From positions 1-5,513 of the forward strand of contig DAIEMM010000127.1 in NCBI GenBank assembly GCA_027349605.1: DNA of 5,513 nt. Reading direction: 5' to 3'. Positions within the stretch are counted from its first letter, which is position 1, and the number at the start of each line of letters is the position of its first letter. The notes beneath the pieces are model-generated. The model ran no database searches. It worked only from the letters and a program-made list of their open reading frames with translations, and was not told the origin of the DNA. Positions 1 to 5,308 of the stretch are shown here, one piece after another. The translations under genes and the position numbers were made by a program. This DNA is from Anaeromyxobacteraceae bacterium. GTDB taxonomy: Bacteria > Myxococcota > Myxococcia > Myxococcales > Anaeromyxobacteraceae.

Positions 1-59
1 CGCGTCGGACGGGGAGCGGCCCGGGGGCGGGGGCGGAGGGGGCAAGGAGGTCCTCGGGT

Positions 60-941
60 TCAGAGCCGGCGGGCCGACTGGCGCAGCTCGAGTGCGATCT
101 CGCCTTCGCGGAATACCCGGACCGTACCGGTGGTCTGCGAGACGGTGACCGCGACGGCGCCGGGAATGGCGGCGGTCATGGCGGCCGCGGAGCGGTGGCG
201 CGCTCCCAGCCCCATGGGGAGGCGGGCCTCGTTCTTGCCGGCCTGGAGGTAGCGGCCGGCCGCCAGCACCGTCCCGTCCTCGCGGACGACGAAGGCGCCG
301 TCGAGGACGGCGAAGGTCTTGAGCGCGTCGCGGATGGTGGGGTCCATCACGTTGCGCTCCGACTCGCTCATCCCCTGGAACGGGTTCAGCGTTATCTGGC
401 GGCTCTGCTCCATCACCTTGGGAGAGGCCCCCACGATGAAGATGGTGCCCACCGGGTGCCCCTCGTAGCCCTGGGCGCCCACCTCCAGGGCCACGTGGAT
501 GATCTGCTCCATCACCTGGGCGCTGTGGGTCTCGGGGAGGTCGAGGGCGTTCACCTGCACCCGGTCCTCCTCGTCGTCGGCGCCGATGCGGATGCGCAAC
601 AGGGTGTCGATGCTCCGGTCGTGCCCGGCCAGCGCCAGCACCGTGTCGCCCTCCTTCACGAGCCCCTCGCTCTGGCAGGCCACGATGGCGACCCGGACCT
701 TCTCCACGCGGGAGTACCCGAAGGGGGGAATGGCGACCGCCGAGTACCTCCTGGTGGTGAGCTGCTGGGCCAGGGCCTCGGTGGTGACCGCGTAGACCAG
801 CTTGCGCTTGATGGGGCGGCCGCGCAGGTCGCTCACGGCGAGCGGCGTGTCGGAGACGTAGATCAGCCGGTCCACCTCCGGGCGCGACGCCAGCGCCAGC
901 GCCGTCTTGACGAACGCCCGGTCGATCCGTCCCTCGGACAT
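60..941 (-). CDS. Diadenylate cyclase (DAC/DisA_N domain) with N-terminal pyruvate-kinase-C-like domain
   Basis: Probably makes cyclic di-AMP from two ATP in the cytoplasm; in other bacteria this messenger controls potassium and osmolyte homeostasis. The 293-residue protein has two parts. Residues about 1-120 resemble the pyruvate kinase C-terminal fold, including SEGLVKEGDTVLALAG at 91-106. Residues about 140-285 form the DAC domain, with GTIFIVG at 165-171, DGA at 214-216 and GARHRSA at 246-252 (the RHR motif). There is no helix-hairpin-helix DNA-binding region as in DisA and no membrane segment as in CdaA, so the layout is closest to the DacZ-type PK-C/DAC fusion known from archaea. The usual SEETG-like motif reads SQTTG (268-272). 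ATG at 941 is the first possible start: an in-frame TAG lies 9 nt upstream, and no good Shine-Dalgarno is present. It is divergent from the dksA-like gene. The family is secure; activity is inferred. Confidence 0.92.
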   Translation of the reverse strand: MSEGRIDRAFVKTALALASRPEVDRLIYVSDTPLAVSDLRGRPIKRKLVYAVTTEALAQQLTTRRYSAVAIPPFGYSRVEKVRVAIVACQSEGLVKEGDTVLALAGHDRSIDTLLRIRIGADDEEDRVQVNALDLPETHSAQVMEQIIHVALEVGAQGYEGHPVGTIFIVGASPKVMEQSRQITLNPFQGMSESERNVMDPTIRDALKTFAVLDGAFVVREDGTVLAAGRYLQAGKNEARLPMGLGARHRSAAAMTAAIPGAVAVTVSQTTGTVRVFREGEIALELRQSARRL

Positions 942-947
942 GCCCCC

Positions 948-976
948 GGTCTAGACGAGGTCCTCGCCGAAGTCCA
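948..976 (-). promoter_or_regulatory. Weak candidate promoter of the diadenylate cyclase gene
   Basis: Read on the minus strand, TGGACT (plus 971-976, 4 of 6 to TTGACA) is followed after 17 nt by TAGACC (plus 948-953, only 3 of 6 to TATAAT). The -10 box ends 6 nt before the ATG, so transcription would begin at or next to the start codon and give a leaderless or nearly leaderless mRNA. That would fit the lack of a clear ribosome binding site. The boxes are poor matches and a promoter further upstream is equally possible. Confidence 0.2.
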
Positions 977-993
977 CGTGGTTCGGACCGTCC

Positions 994-1022
994 TTGACAG
1001 CCCGGGGGTGCGCGACTAGCCT
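994..1022 (+). promoter_or_regulatory. Sigma70-type promoter of the dksA-like gene
   Basis: A perfect -35 TTGACA (994-999) is separated by exactly 17 nt from TAGCCT (1017-1022), which keeps the three most conserved -10 positions (T, A and final T). It lies in the 140-nt divergent gap and points at the dksA-like gene. The expected start is near 1029, giving an untranslated leader of about 50 nt. It is the best promoter in the window and suggests constitutive housekeeping expression. Confidence 0.65.
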
Positions 1023-1066
1023 CCCCGTTCCTTTTTCCATGCAGTGCCCGGCGGCAGCAGCCCGTC

Positions 1067-1074
1067 GAGAGGGG
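1067..1074 (+). promoter_or_regulatory. Ribosome binding site that fixes the TTG start
   Basis: GAGAGGGG lies 7 nt before TTG at 1082, a normal distance. It supports TTG as the true initiation codon. The nearby ATG at 1039 is in another frame and has no Shine-Dalgarno. Confidence 0.7.
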
Positions 1075-1081
1075 TGGTCGC

Positions 1082-1444
1082 TTGAACAAGAAGGACCTGA
1101 AGCGGTTCAAGACGATGCTCGAGGAGTCGAAGCGGCAGCTTCTCGCCTCGGCCAAGAAGACGCTCTCGGAGGAGTCCAGCTTCGACACCAACGAGCTGCC
1201 CGACGAGATCGACCAGGCCTCCAGCGAGTACCAGCAGTCCATGATCTTCCGCCTGCGCGACCGGGAGAAGTTCCTGCTCGCCAAGATCGACAAGGCGCTG
1301 GCCCGCATCGAGAGCGGGGCCTTCGGCATCTGCGAGCGCTGCGAGGAGGAGATCTCCCCCAAGCGGCTCGAGGCCCGGCCGGTGACCACGCTCTGCATCC
1401 GCTGCAAGGAAGAGCAGGAGCAGGCCGAGAAGAGCTTCGGCTAG
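1082..1444 (+). CDS. DksA/TraR-family zinc-finger transcription factor (TTG start)
   Basis: Members of this family bind in the RNA polymerase secondary channel and, with (p)ppGpp, alter initiation at rRNA and amino-acid promoters. The 120-residue protein has an N-terminal coiled-coil region (about 1-75). Its tip carries D41-x-x-D44-x-A46, matching the functional DxxDxA of E. coli DksA (Asp71, Asp74, Ala76). The C-terminal zinc finger is C84-x2-C87-x17-C105-x2-C108, with the RLEARP stretch (95-100) that is also in E. coli DksA. It is shorter than E. coli DksA (151 residues), mainly at the N terminus, like many alphaproteobacterial and deltaproteobacterial members. All four zinc cysteines and both tip aspartates are present, so I expect it to be functional. 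The start is TTG, supported by a Shine-Dalgarno, and a strong promoter precedes it. Such genomes often have several paralogues, so whether this is the main DksA is unknown. Confidence 0.94.
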   Translation: MNKKDLKRFKTMLEESKRQLLASAKKTLSEESSFDTNELPDEIDQASSEYQQSMIFRLRDREKFLLAKIDKALARIESGAFGICERCEEEISPKRLEARPVTTLCIRCKEEQEQAEKSFG

Positions 1445-1459
1445 CCGGCGCGGGGCGCT

Positions 1460-2344
1460 TCAGGGCTCGACGCGCAGCAGCTGCATCCCCAGGAGCACCT
1501 GGTCGCCAGGGCCGATCTCGGTCGGGCCGTTCACGCGCAGGAACGTGCCGTTCGAGCTTCCCAGGTCGGTGAGGGTGACCGCCGCCTCGCCCACGTCCAC
1601 CCGGGCATGCCGCCCGGACACGTAGCGGTCTCCCGGGAAGGACACCTCTCCGCTCTCCCTCCCGATGGAGTTGGCCCCGGAGCGCAGCGGCAGGACCTCG
1701 CCGGTTCCCCCGCCCTCCAGGAGCTGGACCAGCCGGGCCCGGTATCCGGGGTCGGTCGACCCCCAGGGAGCACCGGCGGCCGCGGTCACCGACGGGCGGG
1801 GCATGGGCTCGAGCCGCAGGAGCTGCCTCCCCAGCCGGATCTCGTCGCCGAAGGTGAGCGAGCGCGGGGTGCGCAGCCGGAGGAAGGTGCCCGAGGTCGA
1901 TCCCAGGTCCTCGATGCGGATGCGCCCTTCACGAACGGTGATGGCCGCGTGGCGTGGCGAGACCGACCCGTCCTCGGGGAGGAGGAGATCGCCGTCCCGC
2001 CGGCCGCAGATGGTCACCTCGCGGTCGAGGTAATGGGAGGCCCCGGGCAGGCCGTCGTGGCGGACCAGCACCAGGCGGGGAGGCGCGACCGGAGCGGAGG
2101 CCGGAACGGGGCCGGGCCCGGAAGGCATCCGGGGAGAGGAGGGGGTGCTGGGGCGGCGTGGCGGAGCCGCGTCGGCCGGCTGGCCGCAGTGCCCGCAGAA
2201 GCGGAAGGAACCGGGAAGCTTCGCGCCGCAGCGCGTGCAGATCCGCTCGGCCTCCGGCCGCATGGCCTGTCCGCAGCCGTTGCAGAACGCGAAGGAACTT
2301 TCGTTTTCACGGCCGCAGCGCGGGCAGGTCGGCGCGGATTCCAT
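1460..2344 (-). CDS. Double zinc-ribbon, tandem FHA-domain protein
   Basis: Probably a cytoplasmic adaptor that reads phosphothreonine on partner proteins; the partner and pathway are unknown. The 294-residue protein begins with two Cys4 zinc ribbons (C7/C10/C21/C24 and C36/C39/C50/C53). A Pro/Ser/Ala-rich linker follows (about 57-90), then FHA domain 1 (about 91-178) and FHA domain 2 (about 204-292). FHA1 shows GR at 114-115, S129-x-x-H132 and LGSTSGT (147-153). FHA2 shows GR at 228-229, S243-x-x-H246 and LGSSNGT (261-267). In FHA1 the usual Asn of the SxNGT motif is Ser151, so the two domains may differ in ligand binding. There is no kinase, transmembrane or effector domain. ATG at 2344 lies only six residues before the first zinc cysteine, which fixes the start. 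It converges on the dksA-like gene, with 15 nt between the stops, and is divergent from the dehydrogenase gene. Ser/Thr-kinase signalling is common in Myxococcota, which suits this architecture. Confidence 0.93.
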   Translation of the reverse strand: MESAPTCPRCGRENESSFAFCNGCGQAMRPEAERICTRCGAKLPGSFRFCGHCGQPADAAPPRRPSTPSSPRMPSGPGPVPASAPVAPPRLVLVRHDGLPGASHYLDREVTICGRRDGDLLLPEDGSVSPRHAAITVREGRIRIEDLGSTSGTFLRLRTPRSLTFGDEIRLGRQLLRLEPMPRPSVTAAAGAPWGSTDPGYRARLVQLLEGGGTGEVLPLRSGANSIGRESGEVSFPGDRYVSGRHARVDVGEAAVTLTDLGSSNGTFLRVNGPTEIGPGDQVLLGMQLLRVEP

Positions 2345-2351
2345 GAATCCC

Positions 2352-2381
2352 AGACTAGACGGCCCCCATCATCGCGGTCAA
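2352..2381 (-). promoter_or_regulatory. Candidate promoter of the FHA gene, possibly leaderless
   Basis: On the minus strand TTGACC (plus 2376-2381, 5 of 6 to TTGACA) is followed after 18 nt by TAGTCT (plus 2352-2357). TCTAGT at 16 nt is an alternative -10 box. The -10 ends 7 nt before the ATG, so the transcript would start at about the initiation codon. The gene otherwise has only a weak GGGA just before its ATG. The -35 region overlaps the one proposed for the divergent dehydrogenase promoter. Confidence 0.35.
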
Positions 2382-2405
2382 ACGCCGGAGGATCGATGTT
2401 ACGAT
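2377..2405 (+). promoter_or_regulatory. Candidate extended -10 promoter of the lactate dehydrogenase operon
   Basis: TACGAT (2400-2405) is preceded by TGT (2397-2399), giving the extended -10 form TGnTAnnnT. The -35 is poor (GTCAAA at 2377-2382 with a 17-nt spacer), as is common for extended -10 promoters or activator-dependent ones. Transcription would start near 2412, leaving a leader of about 30 nt that includes the Shine-Dalgarno. Confidence 0.45.
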
Positions 2406-2422
2406 GCGCGCCCGATCGATCG
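2390..2422. promoter_or_regulatory. Possible operator: repeated GATCGAT palindromes
   Basis: GATCGAT at 2391-2397 (containing palindrome ATCGAT) recurs within the 10-nt perfect palindrome CGATCGATCG at 2413-2422. The two sites flank the proposed -10 box and cover the proposed transcription start, about 23 nt (two helical turns) apart. This is a suitable place for a repressor, but the short self-complementary sequence could be chance. No regulator gene is visible in the window. Confidence 0.25.
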
Positions 2423-2427
2423 AAAGC

Positions 2428-2433
2428 GAGGGG
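2428..2433 (+). promoter_or_regulatory. Ribosome binding site that fixes the dehydrogenase start
   Basis: GAGGGG sits 8 nt before ATG at 2442. The same frame stays open for 99 more codons upstream, but that stretch runs antisense through the FHA zinc ribbons, lacks family similarity and precedes the likely promoter. This Shine-Dalgarno therefore decides for ATG 2442. Confidence 0.7.
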
Positions 2434-2441
2434 CGAGCGGC

Positions 2442-5297
2442 ATGGCGAGAGAGGCCCGACCCGATCACCTGAGTCTCCCCGAGCAGCACCGGCGGTTCTG
2501 GGACGAGGCGTCCTCCTTCCTGCCCGCGGATCGCCTGATGTGCGACCCGTTCCGGACCCTGGCCTTCGGGACCGACGCCAGCTTCTACCGGCTGGTTCCC
2601 AAGATCGTGGCGAAGGCCTTCTCGCGCGAGGACGTGGCCCGTCTGGTCTCCCTGGCGTCGCGACTGGGAGTGCACCTCACGTTCCGGGCCGCGGGAACGA
2701 GCCTCTCCGGCCAGGCCATCTCCGACTCGGTGCTGGTGGTTCTCGCCGGCGGCTTCCGGGGCTGGCGGATCGAGGAGGGCGGCGAGCGCATCGTCCTCGA
2801 GCCCGGGGTCATCGGCGCCGAGGCCAACGGCTTCCTGGCGCCGCTGGGGCGCAAGATCGGACCCGACCCGGCCTCCATCGGCGCCTGCATGATCGGCGGC
2901 ATCGTCGCCAACAACGCCGCCGGCATGTGCTGCGGCACCGCACAGAACAGCTACCAGACCGTTCAGGCCATGCGTCTCGTGCTGGCCGACGGCACCGAGG
3001 TCGACACCGGCGACCCGGCCTCGCGGCGGCGCCTGCGCGAGACGCACCCCGCGCTCCTCGACGGGCTGGCGGCCATCCGGGACGAGATCGCCGCCGACGA
3101 GGTCCTCACCCGGCGCATCCGCGAGAAGTACCGGATCAAGAACACCACCGGCTACGCCATCAACTCGTTCGTCGACCACCACGACCCGGTCGACATCCTG
3201 CTGCACCTCCTGGTGGGCTCGGAGGGGACGCTCGCCTTCATCTCCGAGGTGACGTTCCGCACCGTCCCCGAGCATCCCCACAAGGCCAGCGCGCTGGTGC
3301 TCTTCCCGGACATCGAGCAGGCCGCCATCGCCACCCAGCGCCTGCGGGGCGGGCCGGTGTCGGCGGTGGAGCTCATGGACCGGGCCTCCATCCGCTCGGT
3401 GCAGGAGAAGCCGGGCATGCCTCCCGGCCTCGCCGAGCTCGGGCCGGCCGCCTGCGCGCTGCTCGTGGAGACCCGCGCCGCCGACCGGGGCGACCTCCTC
3501 CGCCAGGCCGCGGAGGCCACCCGGCTCGTCGAGGAGGTGAAGAAGCTCCACCCGGTGAAGTTCACCGACGTGAAGGCCGAGTTCGAGAAGCTCTGGGACG
3601 TGCGCAAGGGGCTCTTCCCGGCGGTGGGCGGGGCCCGCAAGATCGGGACCACGGTGGTCATCGAGGACGTCGCCTTCCCCATCGAGAACCTGGCGGCCGG
3701 GACGGTGTTCCTCGAGAGGTCCATGCGCCAGCACGGCTACGCCGAGGGCATCATCTTCGGCCACGCGCTCGACGGGAACCTCCACTTCACCTTCACCCAG
3801 GACTTCGGGGACCCGGCCGAGGTGGCCCGCTACCAGGCGCTCATGGAGGAGGTCTGCGAGGTGGTGGTGCGCCGCTTCGACGGCTCGCTCAAGGGGGAGC
3901 ACGGCACGGGACGCAACATGGCCCCCTTCGTCGAGATGGAGTGGGGAGCCAAGGCCTACTCCCTCATGCGGCGGGTGAAGGCGCTCTTCGACCCGAAGGG
4001 GATCCTCAACCCCGGCGTGATCATCAACGACGACCCGAAGGCCTACCTCAAGGACCTGAAGCCCCTGCCTCAGGTGGACCCGCTCGTCGACAAGTGCATC
4101 GAGTGCGGCTTCTGCGAGCCCAAGTGCCCTTCACGTCCGGTGACGACCACCCCGCGCCAGCGCATCACCATCCAGCGGGAGATCGCCCGGCTGGGACGCA
4201 CCGGCGAGGACCCGGGCCGGCGAGCCCGGCTGGCCGCGGACTTCGTCTACCTGGGCGAACAGACCTGCGCCACCGACGGGCTGTGCGCCACCGCCTGCCC
4301 GGTCTCCATCGACACCGGCGAGTACGTGAAGGAGCTGCGCAAGGCCGGCTGGTCCGAGAAGGCCCGGTCCCGGGCGCGGCGGCTGGCCGACGACTTCGCC
4401 GGCACGGAGGCCTGGGCGCGGCGAGGCCTGGCGGCCGCCGACGCGGCCCACGCCGTGCTGGGCACGCGCCTCATGGGCGCGCTGTCGCGGGGCGCGCGCG
4501 GCGTGGCGGGCGAGTGGCTCCCGCTCTGGAATCCGGCCATGCCCCGGGCCGCCCCGGCGACGAAGCTCGAGAACGTGAAGCGGGGGAAGGGGAGGCAGGT
4601 CGTCTACTTCCCCTCGTGCATCGCCCGGACCATGGGCGCGCCGCGCGGCGACGCGGACGGGCGCGCCGTGTTCGAGGCCACCCTGTCGCTCCTCGGCAAG
4701 GCGGACTACGACGTGATCTTCCCGGAGGCGCTCGAGTCGCTCTGCTGCGGCCTGGCGTTCGACTCGAAGGGCTTCCGCGACGTGGCCGACGCCAAGTCGG
4801 ACGAGCTGGAACGCGCCCTCGACGCCGCCAGCGAGGGGGGGCGCATCCCCATCCTCTGCGACACGAGCCCGTGCCTGCAGCGCATGCGCAAGAAGATGGA
4901 CGCGAAGCTGCTCCTCCTCGAGCCGGCCGAGTTCATCCACGACCACCTGCTCGACAAGGTGGCCATCCGGAAGCTCCCGGAGAAGGTGGCCGTCCACGTC
5001 ACCTGCAGCAGCACCAAGATGGGCGTCGGGGCCAAGCTCGAGGCGGTGGCGAAGGCCTGCGCCGACGAGGTGGTGATCCCGCCGCGGGTCGGCTGCTGCG
5101 GGTTCGCCGGGGACCGGGGATTCTCCTTCCCGGAGCTGAACGCCGGGGCGCTGTCCGAGCTGGCCGCCGGGGTGAAGGGCTGCACCGAGGGCGTCTCGAA
5201 CAGCCGCACCTGCGAGATCGGGCTCATGCTGCACGCGGGCATCCCGTACCGCTCCATCGTGTTCCTCGCCGATCGGGCCGCCACCCGCAAGGACTGA
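2442..5297 (+). CDS. FAD- and Fe-S-containing D-lactate (D-2-hydroxyacid) dehydrogenase, Dld-II/YdiJ type
   Basis: Probably oxidises D-lactate to pyruvate and passes electrons through FAD and Fe-S clusters to the respiratory chain. The 951-residue protein fuses GlcD-like and GlcF-like halves. The FAD_binding_4 region (about 55-275) contains RAAGTSLSGQA (82-92), a Gly/Asn-rich stretch around 141-165 and VGSEGT (258-263). The FAD-oxidase C domain (about 280-527) contains H441-x4-N446-x-H448 and GEHGTGR (485-491). Ferredoxin motifs follow: C552-x2-C555-x2-C558-x3-C562, and C609-x5-C615-x3-C619 with Asp612 where the second Cys is expected. Two CCG domains end the protein (C726, CCG 768-770, C806, C811; then C855, CCG 885-887, C924). 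I see no membrane segment. The length matches Dld-II/YdiJ proteins (about 930-1020). The start is ATG 2442, backed by GAGGGG. lutA follows after 11 nt, which favours lactate over D-2-hydroxyglutarate, the substrate of some relatives. Confidence 0.93.
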   Translation: MAREARPDHLSLPEQHRRFWDEASSFLPADRLMCDPFRTLAFGTDASFYRLVPKIVAKAFSREDVARLVSLASRLGVHLTFRAAGTSLSGQAISDSVLVVLAGGFRGWRIEEGGERIVLEPGVIGAEANGFLAPLGRKIGPDPASIGACMIGGIVANNAAGMCCGTAQNSYQTVQAMRLVLADGTEVDTGDPASRRRLRETHPALLDGLAAIRDEIAADEVLTRRIREKYRIKNTTGYAINSFVDHHDPVDILLHLLVGSEGTLAFISEVTFRTVPEHPHKASALVLFPDIEQAAIATQRLRGGPVSAVELMDRASIRSVQEKPGMPPGLAELGPAACALLVETRAADRGDLLRQAAEATRLVEEVKKLHPVKFTDVKAEFEKLWDVRKGLFPAVGGARKIGTTVVIEDVAFPIENLAAGTVFLERSMRQHGYAEGIIFGHALDGNLHFTFTQDFGDPAEVARYQALMEEVCEVVVRRFDGSLKGEHGTGRNMAPFVEMEWGAKAYSLMRRVKALFDPKGILNPGVIINDDPKAYLKDLKPLPQVDPLVDKCIECGFCEPKCPSRPVTTTPRQRITIQREIARLGRTGEDPGRRARLAADFVYLGEQTCATDGLCATACPVSIDTGEYVKELRKAGWSEKARSRARRLADDFAGTEAWARRGLAAADAAHAVLGTRLMGALSRGARGVAGEWLPLWNPAMPRAAPATKLENVKRGKGRQVVYFPSCIARTMGAPRGDADGRAVFEATLSLLGKADYDVIFPEALESLCCGLAFDSKGFRDVADAKSDELERALDAASEGGRIPILCDTSPCLQRMRKKMDAKLLLLEPAEFIHDHLLDKVAIRKLPEKVAVHVTCSSTKMGVGAKLEAVAKACADEVVIPPRVGCCGFAGDRGFSFPELNAGALSELAAGVKGCTEGVSNSRTCEIGLMLHAGIPYRSIVFLADRAATRKD

Positions 5298-5299
5298 CC

Positions 5300-5304
5300 G
5301 GAGG
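5300..5304 (+). promoter_or_regulatory. Ribosome binding site of lutA
   Basis: GGAGG begins 3 nt after the dehydrogenase stop and lies 4 nt before ATG 5309. The spacing is slightly tight but the match is good. Its place in the 11-nt gap supports translation from a shared mRNA. Confidence 0.7.
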
Positions 5305-5308
5305 CGCC

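Noticed and set aside
195..1019. 274-codon plus-strand frame opposite the cyclase
   Set aside because: Repetitive His/Leu/Val/Gly composition without motifs. It ends inside the dksA-like promoter, and the opposite strand holds a recognised DAC domain.
1003..1036. CGGGG...CCCCG stem followed by TTCCTTTTT, resembling an intrinsic terminator
   Set aside because: The stem is only 5-6 bp with a ~15-nt loop. It overlaps the dksA-like promoter, and no plus-strand gene upstream needs termination.
1436..1462. Possible bidirectional terminator between the convergent dksA-like and FHA genes
   Set aside because: Only a short GGCTAGCC palindrome spanning a stop codon is visible, without a strong hairpin or T-run on either strand.
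994..1572. Plus-strand frame overlapping the dksA-like gene, including ATG at 1039
   Set aside because: It is another frame of the zinc-finger gene. The ATG lacks a Shine-Dalgarno and the product has no recognisable features.
2145..2441. 99-codon N-terminal extension of the dehydrogenase
   Set aside because: It runs antisense through the FHA zinc ribbons, precedes the likely promoter and Shine-Dalgarno, and would add residues that Dld-II proteins do not have.
2355..3902. 515-codon minus-strand open frame opposite the dehydrogenase gene
   Set aside because: The product is rich in His, Arg, Gly, Leu and Val with no domain pattern, as expected of an antisense frame in GC-rich coding DNA. The plus-strand protein has clear FAD and Fe-S motifs.
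4131..5234. 367-codon minus-strand open frame opposite the Fe-S half of the dehydrogenase
   Set aside because: Low-complexity antisense shadow; all cysteine motifs of the family lie on the plus strand.
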